Positions 19,751-29,650 are shown, numbered from the stretch's first letter. The stretch is 64,000 bases of DNA from Cordylochernes scorpioides (GCA_030710605.1 CP092863.1:107370099-107434098); one strand, 5' to 3'. Numbers and translations are program-made. The notes: generated by a model from the sequence alone, not told the origin.

Positions 19751-19954
19751 TCACACTAAGGTATCAAACTTGTAAAGCTTGAGAATTTTGATGGTGTCTG
19801 CCGGGGAAGAGTAGAGATCATCAATGGATGAGTCAATACAGTCAATAATATGTTTTGGGGGTGCAGGTTGACACTTATTACATAGTGGGAAAACCTTGCA
19901 ACCATTCTGGAAAGCCATTGTCCGTAGATGACCAGACTTAAGTCTAGAAATCAA
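19751..19954 (-). pseudogene. LINE C-terminal fragment
   Basis: A 67-residue frame starting MISRLKSGHLRTMAFQNG, then VFPLCNKC, PPKHIIDC and DDLYSSPADTIK. The RLKSGH motif followed by C-x2-C and an HIIDC end is characteristic of the RNase H/zinc-knuckle tail of Jockey- or I-type LINE ORF2. Only the extreme C-terminus is left. The start methionine is just the first ATG in the remnant. Confidence 0.7.
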
Positions 19955-19999
19955 AGACTGTTGTTTTCTCCTCTAATATGTGGTAACGGTCAATACTTT

Positions 20000-20230
20000 T
20001 GACGGGAGAGGTGACTTTGTGGGGGAGTGATACATAAACGGTTTTAAAATACCGGGGATCGAATCCCGAATTGGGCACTTTTTTCTACTTCAATGTAGAT
20101 GACAAATCTAGTTTTGACGTCTATTTTTACAGGAGAAGTGACCTTGTGTTTTGTGGGGATTGATACACAAACGGGTTTAAAATATCCGGGATCGAATCCC
20201 GAATTGAGCACTTTTTTATTCTTCAAATAT
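20000..20230 (-). repeat. Duplicated B-box-like tRNA fragments
   Basis: Two units about 120 bp apart each hold AAACGGGTTTAAAATA-like sequence, GGGATCGAATCCCGAATTG and GCACTTTTTT. On the minus strand this gives CGGGATTCGATCCC, a B-box-like word, so they are probably old SINE heads. The preceding ACGTCTATTTT and GAGAGGTGAC blocks belong to the Penelope-like family. Confidence 0.45.
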
Positions 20231-20364
20231 CGCCTATTCTTTCACAAGTCCAACCATACCAATGAGGGCAAGAAACCAAACGAGACTCTGGCCACCTTGC
20301 ATGTGCAGAAGTCCAAATGCGCTCTCTACATGTTTAGACATGTGGTAACCTTACATTAAAAGGC

Positions 20365-20760
20365 AGTCATTAACTACCTACCGTGATTATCATGGCCTGT
20401 ACCACGCGGGATTAGTTGAATATTAGTTATCATTTGCTGCGGGAAGATGGTATAGAGAAAGAGACATCTCTCCCTTTAAAAAATGCATTAAGCCTATCGA
20501 TTCTATATCTGGCAGAGAGTGATATTAAAAACAAAATAGGCATATCCTGACAAGAACCACATGTGCCTTTCAGAAGGCAGAGCGAATTGCACTAACAAAT
20601 GTGCCAAAGCCCCGTTTGGTTACTTGCACTCGTTGGTAGGATTGGACCTTTGCAAGAATCGGGGGCCATTGGAGCATTTTTTTTAAATCAGAAAAAAGTG
20701 CCCAATGCGGGAATCGAACCCGGGTTATAGCGCTCGAAAACCAACTGTTTAGACCACCCT
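20365..20760 (-). mobile_element. tRNA-derived SINE, copy 2, interrupted
   Basis: The tail half (TAACTACCTACCGTGATTAT to GTACCACGCGGGATTAG) lies at 20365-20415. The head with the B box (minus-strand GGGTTCGATTCCCGC) lies at 20570-20760. About 130 bp of unrelated sequence, including a CATATCCTGAC hairpin fragment, separates them. It is a damaged copy. Confidence 0.7.
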
Positions 20761-20954
20761 TGTCTGAGAGAGAGTGGAATTCTTAATAAAAGCCGACGAC
20801 TACGGAGTTCTGATTCAATAAGACTGTAATTAATGGTGTTCAGAGATGGTCCATTCTGCACATGTAGTGCAACTGTATTGGTACAATTGTTGTCCTGTCT
20901 GTTACAACCATCCTTCAAATCCTTCTATCCTCTCTCTCTGTTATCTGCGCGGTT

Positions 20955-21270
20955 CTATACTGCCCTGAGAGGAAGGAAGTCCTCGAGATACTCTCGCCTT
21001 AACACAAGAAAATTCTGTGCGAATTCTTCAACATTGCCATTGAGCATGTTGGAGACAAAAACTACACAATAAACAAGGGCTTGTCTACACTCAGGACGGC
21101 TTGTAGCACCTAAACCAGACGTCCCTTCAGAGAAGGCTTGATGTCTGGTATAAATATTTTCTATTTTTATTACAATACTGTATTTTAATTTGTCTCTAAA
21201 TTTGTTATTTTGCTGTTGACTAGAAGTCAAGAAAGTTGTCATTTGTCTCTCTGTTATTACTCTAGGACGA
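20955..21270 (-). repeat. Unclassified dispersed repeat with conserved frame, copy B
   Basis: Minus-strand peptide ECRQALVYCVVFVSNMLNG then NVEEFAQNFLVLRREYLED aligns with copies A and C. It also shares TTCTAGTCAACAG and GGGACGTCTGG with copy A. The segment just before the conserved frame ends GAGTGTAG, which could be a splice acceptor. Confidence 0.45.
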
Positions 21271-21289
21271 TCTGAGGCAAGTTTTCTTT

Positions 21290-22015
21290 AAATTTTCTCT
21301 TCTTATAACCACTGAGATTGTTTCCTTACTAACAATACTTTAATTGCAGCCTACTCTCAAAGCAAGGGCAATACAACCAGGAATGATATCGTATATGCGT
21401 TCTTTCACGCCTGTAATAGGAATTATCTCATAAAGCGACTCTCGCCTGTAAACAAGATTATTCTTGCTAATTTCCTCAAGTCTGCCAGCGAGCATCTTGG
21501 GAACATTAACTCCATAACCGGCGAGGGCCTGTTTAAACTGCAAGAGGCTTTAAACTCCTGATAGGATCCAGACGTTCCTTCGCAGAAGGCTACGTCTATT
21601 GTAAATACCTCTCTTTCTACTATTATTATGGGGGTCTGTGGAAGGCTGGATAAACCGTTTGGTTTTCGACCACTACGACCCGGGTTCGATTCCCGTATTG
21701 GACACTTTTTTCTGATTAAAAAAAAAATGCTCCAATGGCCCCCGATTCTTGCAAAAGTCCAACCCCACCAGCGAGTGCAAGTAACCAAACGGAGCTCTGA
21801 CACATTTGTAAGTGCAAAGTCGAACTGCTTTTGACATGTGTAGACATGTGCGCTTACAGTAAAAGCAGTCGCTAACTACCCACCATGATTATCATGGCCT
21901 GTACCACGTGTACTAGGGATAAAAAAAAACTATTATTATTACTCTTATAACTCTCTTTGAGTGTATAGATTGACGAGATGTCAATAAAGTTGTTTAATTG
22001 TCAATTGTCTCTCAA
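21290..22015 (-). repeat. Unclassified dispersed repeat with conserved frame, copy C, split by SINE
   Basis: Minus-strand frame from 21543: FKQALAGYGVNVPKMLAGRL, EEISKNNLVYRRESLYEI, then IPITGVKERIYDIIPG, ending near 21340. It is the longest and cleanest version of the conserved peptide. The repeat continues beyond the SINE to GACAATTGACAATTAAAC at about 22010. A CTTGCAG acceptor-like end precedes the peptide. A member of an undescribed repeat family or a captured exon; function unknown. Confidence 0.45.
21630..21928 (+). mobile_element. tRNA-derived SINE, copy 3 (complete)
   Basis: Full-length: head GGGGTCTGTGGAAGGCTGGA, B box ACCCGGGTTCGATTCCCG, body with CCAGCGAGTGCAAGTAACC, two ACATGTGTAGACATGTG words, palindrome CCATGATTATCATGG, then GTACTAGGGATA and an A tail. 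Perfect 11-bp target duplication ACTATTATTAT at 21619-21629 and 21929-21939. It inserted into the unclassified repeat copy C. Confidence 0.9.
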
Positions 22016-22149
22016 AGCAATTCCTATAGTCGAAATTCTACCTTCTCTAATACCTATGATTCTACCTTTTATAAAATCAGAAATTTGCTTGTAAGTGTTT
22101 GTGGTGAATCTAAAAAGTACTTCTCTTTCTAAAATATAAATTTTCTTTA

Positions 22150-22375
22150 TTGAAGGTACAAGAAACATAAATTATTAAATATATCTAAGTAAACATTACT
22201 AATAAAATAACATCACTCTAACCACACATCTCTATTTATTCATTTATTTCGTCTCAATTTACAGGTGTTACATTCGAGTCACCTTGTCCTGGCTATTTAC
22301 ACAGTTGGTGGAGTAGAGGTGGTTCCCCCGGACCTTGCAGGAGGGCAGCTGTTGGGCGATGAGCTCTTAACTAAG
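22150..22375 (-). pseudogene. LINE 3' end, distal part (beyond Copia 1)
   Basis: Continuation of the LINE frame at 26813-27060, separated only by the Copia insertion. It carries a short hydrophilic tail and then a 3' UTR with GAAATAAATGAATAAATAG on the minus strand, a polyadenylation-like A/T-rich end. It contains stops and is inactive. Confidence 0.5.
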
Positions 22376-22591
22376 TGTTGAAGTTTGAGATTCAATCAAG
22401 GAATAAAAAGATTATTTATTAAACAAAGTAACTTAAAACAAGATGTTAAAGTAGCAACATTTTAAAGGCAAGTCGATATAGGAAGGCGAGGGACAAAGAC
22501 TATATATTGACGTCGACCGCAGCGCCGCCGCGGCCGTTGATTGGTCGATCCTCCAATGCTCCATGCCAATATTTTGATCGCTATTCCAACA
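22376..22591 (-). repeat. Copia 1, 3' LTR
   Basis: 216 bp, TG...CA ends on the plus strand as TGTTGAAGTTTGAG and GCTATTCCAACA. It differs from the other LTR at GAGATTC versus GAGATTG. Confidence 0.93.
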
Positions 22592-25439
22592 CTCCCTCTC
22601 GATCCAAAATGTTCAGTAGACCTCTTAAGTAGTGGAATTGGTTACGTGGAAGAGGTTTAGTCATTATATCAGCTAGCTGTTCTGAGCTGCAAACATTATG
22701 CACTTTAAGTTCATCTTCTTCATGTTTGGATCTAATGAAGTGGTAGCTAACATCAATATGTTTCGTTCGTTTGTGGAATACTGGATTTTCAACAAGTTTT
22801 ATTGCTGCTTGGTTGTCGATATAAAGTTCAGTTTCTTTAGTAATATCACAGCCGATGCCCTGTAGAAGTCTTCTGATCCAAATCAATTCCTTAGCAGCAC
22901 TGCAGGCAGCGATGTATTCACTTTCGGTGGTTGAAAGTGCGATAATTGGTTGTCGTTGGCTTGCCCAAGAAACAGTTCCTCCGTTCATCATGAAGGCATA
23001 ACCAGTCGTACTTTTTCTGGAGTCAACATCACGAGCAAAATCACTATCAGAGTAGCCAAAAAGTTGGTCTTGTCCAGTGAAGAGAATTCCCATGTGTGGA
23101 GTGCCTTTCAGATAACGGAAAATATTCTTCACTGTTGTACAATGTGCAGGTCCTGGATATTCTAGGAATTTACTCACTTGTGAAACTGCATATGTGATAT
23201 CTGGACGTGAAACAAATGATGCAAACATAAGGGATCCAACAGCTTCTCGAAAAGGGAATTTAGGCATCTTTTCCTTTTGTTCTGGAGTAGGACAGTCCTG
23301 TTTTGTTAAGATGACAGAAGGATCCATAGGCACCGAAGCAGGAATACAGTCAGCCATATTAAATTTACTCAAAATTTTGTCAATATATGATGACTGGTGA
23401 ATGAAAATACTTGCCCTATCTTCTGACTGCTCTATTTGTAGCCCAACAAAAAAGTTAACACTTCCAGATGTAATATCAAATGCGTGTTCTAACTCATCCA
23501 TTATAATAGCTATTGCCTCTTTATCTTTAGATAGAATAATTCCATCATCAACATAGAGAGCTAAGATAACATTTGAATCATTGTGTGTTCCAATGAAAAT
23601 GCACGGGTCGGCGTCTGATGTTTTGAAATTATGGCTATTCAAAAAATTGGTAAATTTCTTATTCCAATTTCTAGAAGATTGTTTAAGACCATACAGACTT
23701 TTATGTAATCTATAGCAGCTATTATCATCTCTCTTGTAGCCTTCTGGTTGTTCAAGATAAACAAGTTCCTCTAATTCGCCATTGAGAAAAGCTGTCTTTA
23801 CATCGAATTGCTTAAGAAACATCCTTTCAGAAGCAGCGTGTGATAAAAGAATGCGTAACGAATCATACCTGACTACTGGGCTAAACGTATCGAAATAGTC
23901 AAAATTTTTGATTTGAGAATAGCCTTTTGCAACTAATCTGGCTTTGAACCGTTGAATTGTACCATCGGACTCCGTTTTAATTTTATAAACCCATTTACAA
24001 CCGATAGGTTTATGACCATCTGCCAGACGTTCTAAAGTCCATGTTTTATTTTTATTTAATGCATCAATCTCTTCATCCATGGCTAATTTCCATCTTTCTG
24101 AATATGAACTTGTTATTGCATCTATATAGTTACTGGGTTCATCAGCGAGCGCAAAGTTACATTGGCTATCCGAAACTTTAGAGCGTGTTATCATTGGATG
24201 CGAACTGATATCGGATACTGGCAGCATTTTCTGCACTGGGAAGTTTGTTGTTGCAACTGGTGATTCATCCGGAGCGCTGTTAATCTGAAATATTATTTCT
24301 TTCGGTTTGGTAAATTCTCTATCTGAATGTGGAGTAGCTTTCTCATCGAATGTGACATCTTTAGAAATTCTTATTTTTCTAGTTTTCCAATCCCATAATC
24401 TAAAATTTTTGCTTGTATTCTCATAACCTAAAAACATAAGTTTTATCGATTTATTATCCCACTTTTTACGGTTTTCTTTGGGAATATGCATATAAGCATT
24501 ACAGCCAAATATTTTATAGTTAGCTACATTAGGCTTTGTGCCAAAGAAAAGTTCATAAGGTGTCGTTCCAGGAGTTTGCTTAGTCGCACTTCTATTTAGA
24601 ATATAAGTTGCTGTGTTACATACCTCAGCCCAAAAAAATCCTGGAAGATTTCGTGAATTTAGCATGGACCTGGCTGCTTCCACAATCGTACGATTGTCTC
24701 TCTCTATACGTCCTATCTGTTCGTGCACATAAGGTGCAGTGAACTCGTGAATTATCCCAAATCTTTTACATAAATCTGCAAAATTATCGCTTTTGAATTC
24801 TAGCGCATTATCAGTCCTAAGAACTTTTATCTTATTTCCAGTTTGAGTATAGATTAGAGTAGCATATTCTTTGAATATATCTAGCACATCTGATTTGTTT
24901 TTAATAAAATAAATATGGCGATAACCACTAAAGTAATCTTTAAATAAGCAGAAATACAGATATTTACTTAATGATTGAGTCTGCATTGGGCCACAAATAT
25001 CAGCATAAATAAACTCACCTAGCTGGTAGTTTTTGCCATCTGAGGGATAGCACGACTTTCTATGGGCTTTTCCAAGTTGGCATCCTTCACAGAAGAAAAA
25101 TTCTCCCTCTAAATCTTGAGGCTGCAGACCATCCACCAATCCTTTGGTCGCCATCTCTCGAAGTGTAGCAACTGGAAGATGCGCAAGTCTCTCGTGCCAC
25201 AACTGAAGCTTGTTCTCGCTGGTGATGTATCCTTGTGATGATGACGTAACCTTGAAGAGCATCCTGTAGAGGTCGTCATGACGCACTCCTACGGCTTTTA
25301 GATCATTATCCATGAAGATCTGTAGCTTGTCATGTTTGATAATGACGTTGAATCCTCTTCTTGTGGACGTAGAAAGGCTATACAAATTTTTCTTTAGTTG
25401 CGGCGAGTAGAGCACATTTCTTATGTACGTATTGTACAT
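22581..25439 (-). pseudogene. pol: Copia 1 integrase, reverse transcriptase and RNase H
   Basis: 952 residues in the minus strand, overlapping the LTR at the end. Order: GAG-pre-integrase region; zinc finger H82, H87, C117, C120; integrase catalytic triad D147, D210, E246 (D-62-D-35-E spacing as in the family); reverse transcriptase from about 450 with KWVYKIK, KARLVAKG, the DVKTAFLNGELEE block and active-site YVDD at 629-632; RNase H from about 790 with YSDSDFA, ALSTTESEYIA and IDNQAA. All catalytic residues that I can check are present. The frame starts inside the region joining protease to integrase, and its ATG is probably not a true start: the normal polyprotein is continuous with the Gag frame. 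The frame is offset by -1 from Gag, so this copy cannot make the full polyprotein without frameshifting. I call it a pseudogene on that basis. Confidence 0.9.
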
Positions 25440-26479
25440 CCACCGTCGACGTAGGCTTGAATCTCGATGTCTCCCATGCCTTCTGCAAGTAGTGTCGAGT
25501 TGTCTCCCAAGTAGATTGGATGATCACTGGTGAACGGCGTGTAGGTCTTGAACCACTCTCGTCGAAATGTCATGCTGCAGCTTGCACCGCTGTCAGCATA
25601 CCAAATATCATTGGGCTCTACTTGATTATCGCACAAAATAAGTCCATAATCACTTGAACTTCCTTTTGAATCATGAATATTTTTGGATTTATTTTTCTCA
25701 TTAGCTAATCTTTTTCTACATTCGCGGCTCCAATGTCCAATTTTGTGACAATAGTGGCATTTAGTGTTCTTCTTGGCATCTTGAAAAGAACGTTGTGTAT
25801 CTTTAGGCTTCGTTCGTGCTTGCCTGTGTAGTAAGGCCTCATCTTGTTTAGAAGAACCGCTTTGTTGATTCCTTGTTTCTTCAATCAAAAGCCTTGCAGT
25901 TAAATTGTTAAGAGTTTGAGCTTTCGGATCTAACGATTCCCACGCTGCAACAAAGTAGCGCATACTCGAAGGCAAAGTATTTAAAATTTTTGCTACCTTT
26001 TGATCTTCCGTTATGGTTCCGCCCATTTGTGAAATTTGTGCAGAAATATTTTCAATTTTTGCTATGTAATCACTTATTGTTTCCGATGTCAATCGTGCAT
26101 CGAAGAATTGTTGCCAAAGTAGGCCAATAGTAAATTCGGATTTTTGTTCATGAATAGCAAGTAATTTCTGCCACATTTGTGAAGCGGAAGTACAGTTCAT
26201 CAGGGGCTGAAGAAACCTTAATTCGATTGCCTGTGATAACAACATCCTTGCCTTAACGTCCTTTGATTTCCAATTCTGTAGTGAACTTTCAGAGTTACTG
26301 TCGGAGGAAACAACATTCGGCTTTATTTCTAAGCCTTCCAATAATTCTAGTAATTTTTGTTGTTCCATAAGAAGCCTGAATTGGAATTTCCATAGTGAAA
26401 AGTTTTCACCATTAAAAACTTTAATCCTTGAAAGACAATCTTCGCTCATCTTCTTTGTCTTGGAATCGGCCAACGACAA
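25421..26479 (-). CDS. gag: Copia 1 Gag and protease part
   Basis: 352 residues. The N-terminal half is the helical Copia-type capsid region (motif FNGENFSLWKFQFRLLMEQ near 22-40). A CCHC zinc knuckle (C-x2-C-x4-H-x4-C, residues 241-254) follows, then the aspartic protease active site DSGAS at 296-300. The frame stops at 25421, soon after the protease motif and before the integrase. Upstream, between the ATG and the 5' LTR, lie about 117 bases including the primer site. Capsid and zinc knuckle would package the RNA; protease would cleave the polyprotein. The protease C-terminal part is cut by the frame change, so it is probably defective. Confidence 0.9.
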   Translation of the reverse strand: MSLADSKTKKMSEDCLSRIKVFNGENFSLWKFQFRLLMEQQKLLELLEGLEIKPNVVSSDSNSESSLQNWKSKDVKARMLLSQAIELRFLQPLMNCTSASQMWQKLLAIHEQKSEFTIGLLWQQFFDARLTSETISDYIAKIENISAQISQMGGTITEDQKVAKILNTLPSSMRYFVAAWESLDPKAQTLNNLTARLLIEETRNQQSGSSKQDEALLHRQARTKPKDTQRSFQDAKKNTKCHYCHKIGHWSRECRKRLANEKNKSKNIHDSKGSSSDYGLILCDNQVEPNDIWYADSGASCSMTFRREWFKTYTPFTSDHPIYLGDNSTLLAEGMGDIEIQAYVDGGCTIRT

Positions 26480-26565
26480 AAAGAAACTAGGGTTATGGTT
26501 GGCGGTTGACGCCTAAACTTCGAGCAAAACAGAGGCTTACTCACTGCTGGCGGTTAATCCTTTTA

Positions 26566-26596
26566 GGCGCAGTGGAAGCGTGCTGGGCCCATAACC
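26566..26596 (-). other. Copia 1 primer-binding site, initiator tRNA-Met half
   Basis: Directly inside the 5' LTR, the plus strand reads GTGCTGGGCCCATAACC, preceded by GCGCAGTGGAAGC. Together these match the D-arm through anticodon loop of animal initiator tRNA-Met over about 30 nt with one mismatch. Copia is known to prime from an internal 5' half of this tRNA, usually over about 15 nt; the longer match here is notable. Confidence 0.85.
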
Positions 26597-26812
26597 TGTT
26601 GAAGTTTGAGATTGAATCAAGGAATAAAAAGATTATTTATTAAACAAAGTAACTTAAAACAAGATGTTAAAGTAGCAACATTTTAAAGGCAAGTCGATAT
26701 AGGAAGGCGAGGGACAAAGACTATATATTGACGTCGACCGCAGCGCCGCCGCGGCCGTTGATTGGTCGATCCTCCAATGCTCCATGCCAATATTTTGATC
26801 GCTATTCCAACA
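26597..26812 (-). repeat. Copia 1, 5' LTR
   Basis: 216-bp partner of 22376-22591. On the minus strand it would hold the promoter; the GC-rich part with GCGCCGCCGCGGCCG stands out in an AT-rich window. Followed by CTAAG, the target duplication. Confidence 0.93.
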
Positions 26813-27060
26813 CTAAGAGTCAGGGCCGGGTCGTCGGAATCGGGGATTGATATCTCCTTTATTTTGTAGAATATCTTGTATGGTTGGGTTATTTGAATTT
26901 TGCATTTGAAGGTATAATTTCTTAACGGAGGTTTGGTACATATCTTCTAGATCGGGTTAGTTCAAGTCCTTCTTCAGTATCTTGTTTGATAGGTTGAATG
27001 GAGCTCCTATACTTGTCCGAAGGCAGATTCTCCTAAATGCGTTTATCCTATTTTTCACAT
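26813..27060 (-). pseudogene. LINE ORF2 C-terminal fragment, split by Copia 1
   Basis: On the minus strand: RRICLRTSIGAPFNLSN, KILKKDLN, stop, PDLEDMYQTSVKKLYLQM and NNPTIQDIL. The RxxLxxxxGAPxxxSNxxLxxDL pattern followed by an NPTI motif is typical of the region after reverse transcriptase in Jockey-type LINEs. It continues on the other side of Copia 1 at 22375. An in-frame stop shows it was already dead or decayed later. Confidence 0.65.
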
Positions 27061-28758
27061 CTCTATTAATTCTCACCTATATCCTTATATCTATAAAAAT
27101 GAAATTCAAAATCGATGTTTGTTATCGCATAGCGCAAAATCTACTGAATCAATCATTATGAAATTTCGCATGTAGGTAGCTGAAGATTTCGTTTAACATA
27201 TAGGCTATTCAAAAAACAAAAAAAGTTAATGTGCTTTTTTAAAAAAATAAAAAACCAACAAGCGATAGTTCCAGACTTTTACCGCTTGAGCGCAGCACTG
27301 GTCGCGACGATAAATAAATTTGATTGGTTAATAATTAACACGTGGTTTGTTTACACGTTGAATGTTAGTTTGTTCACACGATGAATGTTTTTAAAAGGTA
27401 AGATTATCCAATCGCCGTGAAACTTTAGGAAGTTATTTACTATACTACTGGGAAGATTTCTGGTTTGAACTCGATTCGAAATAAATATTCTTTGCAATTT
27501 TATTTGCAAATTTTCTACTTTCACTCGCAAGCAGCGCCTCTCGCGGTTTCTGGTGAAATTACATTTATAAATTGTAAAAATGCTAAAATATGTTCCAAGT
27601 ATAATAAATTTAATTAGAAATATGGTAATATAATATTCCAAAGACGCGTTGTAAAAAAACTAGGCATTTCAATATTAATATATATTTAAAGGAAATATTG
27701 TAACGTTTTTGTGTTAAATGTTAAAATATTGTAATGTTAAAATATATTTTTACATTGTTAATTGAATTTGCTGTTGTTTTATAATAACGAAGATGCAAAT
27801 TTAATTGTTGTTTATTTTATCGTTTGTTTATATAAAAAATTACATTGTATGTGATGATGATAACAAAAATGAATTTTTAAATTAATATACATAATTCATT
27901 GAGAAAAAAAAAGAAATAATTAATTATAAAATCCACAAACGCGTGAAAATATCTTATTAAAAAATTAATGAATGTTTAAAAAAAAATTATGTTTCAAAAA
28001 TATATTCAAACGCATATAACAATATTTATATACCTTTATAAATCTATATATAGGTGGATTGGATGTTTTCTAGAATCGTTTTAGTAAATGTTCGTTAGGC
28101 AAACTTTTACTCGGGTAAAAACCAGGGAAGCCGCGTACATTCGCTGAATACAGTTATTTACAAATGTTCGTTTGTGGCAAGATACTATTCCTTCAACTTC
28201 GAATTACTGAGTGGACCAATTAATATTGATTTTATTCAACTTATCGAGTATTTTTAAAGGGACCTAGAAAAAATTTAAAATTATCGAGAGTATAGACAAG
28301 TGTAGATTCAATATAGGGATTGGATGTTTGCTAGAATCGTTTTAACAAATGTTCGTTAGGCAAACCTTTACTAGGATAAAACCGGCGAAGCAGGGAACAT
28401 ATATATATATATATATGTTTGTCGGCTATGCACGCCCTCAATATGTAACTAAACTCGCTGAAATTTGAACAGGACAGAGAGTTAAATTTGGAAGAGTTTT
28501 TTGTCGCGCTTTAACCAAGAAAAATTATAAATAACCAGGTACTGAGCAAAAATATTTTTTAGTCACAAATGATGATGACAATATTGCTGCATCATGCTTG
28601 ATTGACATAAACAAAATTCTTTAGGGGAATATTCACTAAAACAGACCACGGGCGAAGCCAGATAATAATTTTCAGTAGGCAGGAACAAAATTCTACCTGC
28701 GAAACATTCACTCGAGCAGAAGACACACACGAAGCCAGGTCATCTCAATATATAAAAT
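27061..28758. repeat. Degenerate Helitron-type fragments, family B
   Basis: No gene. Several pieces recur elsewhere: CCAATCGCCGTGAAACTTT (27400-27420), CTCGCAAGCAGCGCCTCTCG (27524-27543), GTCGGCTATGCACGCC (28423) and GATGATGACAATATTGCTG (28571), the same blocks as at 61740-62170 and 63105-63245. Two decayed 3' ends (GTTCGTTAGGCAAAC, then GGTAAAA and a broken CCGGG hairpin) lie at 28090-28135 and 28350-28398. The layout suggests repeated insertion of related Helitron-type elements into each other. The minus-strand 96-residue frame at 27351-27641 is an artefact of this repeat. Confidence 0.55.
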
Positions 28759-28806
28759 ATCGTTTCTCGACCTTTTGGCTAAGATCGTGTAGTTTATCTC
28801 TAGATA
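28759..28806 (+). pseudogene. U2 snRNA 5'-end fragment
   Basis: Starts ATCG, then TTCTCGACCTTTTGGCTAAG and ATCGTGTAGT, which follows the first ~45 nt of U2 snRNA (the branch-site-pairing word GTGTAGTA is GTGTAGTT here, and two bases are missing after AAGATC). The Sm site and 3' stem-loops are missing. It is a truncated pseudogene or the head of a U2-derived SINE. It lies at the end of a Helitron-type fragment; the related place at 62283 reads ATCGCTTATCAG. Confidence 0.75.
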
Positions 28807-28959
28807 TTTTAATTTATATATATCTTTTTAAAAATATATTCAGTAGAGAGAGTGGATATGTTTGCTCGAAAAATATATTTATATATTATATAAAAATATA
28901 ATGCAACGAATATTATTATCATTATTATCATAATATTCTGTGTGTTCCGGAATATTATT

Positions 28960-29029
28960 ATCAATAATATTCGTTAGACAAACTTTCACTCGGATAAAAC
29001 CCGGGCGAAGCCGGGTACACATCCGCTAG
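28960..29029 (+). mobile_element. Helitron-type 3' end, family B
   Basis: GTTAGACAAACTTTCACTCG, GATAAAACCCGGGCGAAGCC, GGGTACACATCCGCTAG, then T. The hairpin CCCGGGCGAAGCCGGG sits about 11 bases before CTAG, the canonical Helitron 3' structure. It is the best-preserved family B end; the 5' end is not certain. Confidence 0.75.
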
Positions 29030-29449
29030 TATATATATATTCCTGACACTACAGAATTTAAGTCACAGATTATTACAATCACAGAATAATATTTGACAAT
29101 AACATCCAACAGTAAGACGTCCTATTTTTCTGCTTTGGCAATCTACAAATTAAAGATGATCTTAAAAATTCAAGGAGAAAAAAAAAACAAGATAAAACCT
29201 TAATTATAATGATAAACACTAGAAGGTTATTTAAATACCCTTTCATGGAAAAAAACAAGGAAATTTTGATGCACTTATATTCTAGTTAAGGTGTTAGAAA
29301 ATTGATCATTTACCTGCCTCAATGTTCCTATTAAGTGTGTCAATTTTCTGAAATTTTACTAAAGTGTTTATAAGTGATGCCATTTTTGTGGCCAGTGTAT
29401 AATTTTTGACCCAATTATAAAGTGATCTAAACACAAATATATAAATATA
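29030..29449. other. AT-rich spacer
   Basis: AT-rich sequence without a recognisable gene or repeat. Confidence 0.5.
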
Positions 29450-29610
29450 TTTAAACCTGTCTATAGCGCCCTCTCTTGGGACTGACCAAAGTAGGATGCT
29501 ATAGAGAGGTCACTTTTAATGTAAATATCACATCGTACTACGTATTTAAAATATGTTGCTATAGAGAGGGAGGCGCTATTTAGAGGGGGCGCTATAGACA
29601 GGTTTAACTG
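29450..29610. mobile_element. MITE, second copy of the CAGTT/TATAGCGCCC family
   Basis: Left arm TTAAACCTGTCTATAGCGCC and right arm GGCGCTATAGACAGGTTTAA are inverted repeats, with TCACTTTTAATGTAAAT and CATCGTACTACGTATTTAAA shared with 17810-17970. The left terminal CAGT has been lost. Confidence 0.75.
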
Positions 29611-29650
29611 TATTTTTAAAAATAGAGCAATCCATAAATAGATCTTAAAA

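Larger units (their letters stand above)
22376..26812 (-). mobile_element. Copia-type LTR retrotransposon 1
   Basis: 4437 bp with 216-bp LTRs (22376-22591, 26597-26812; TGTTGAAG...TTCCAACA) and a 5-bp target duplication CTAAG (22371-22375, 26813-26817). LTRs differ at one visible base, so insertion was recent. Gene order Gag, protease, integrase, reverse transcriptase, RNase H on the minus strand is that of Copia/Pseudoviridae. Gag-protease and integrase-RT are in two frames because of a frameshift near 25430. It inserted into a LINE tail. Confidence 0.95.

Noticed and set aside
26566-26596. Fragment of an initiator tRNA-Met gene
   Set aside because: It lies exactly at the inside border of the Copia 5' LTR, so it is the primer-binding site.
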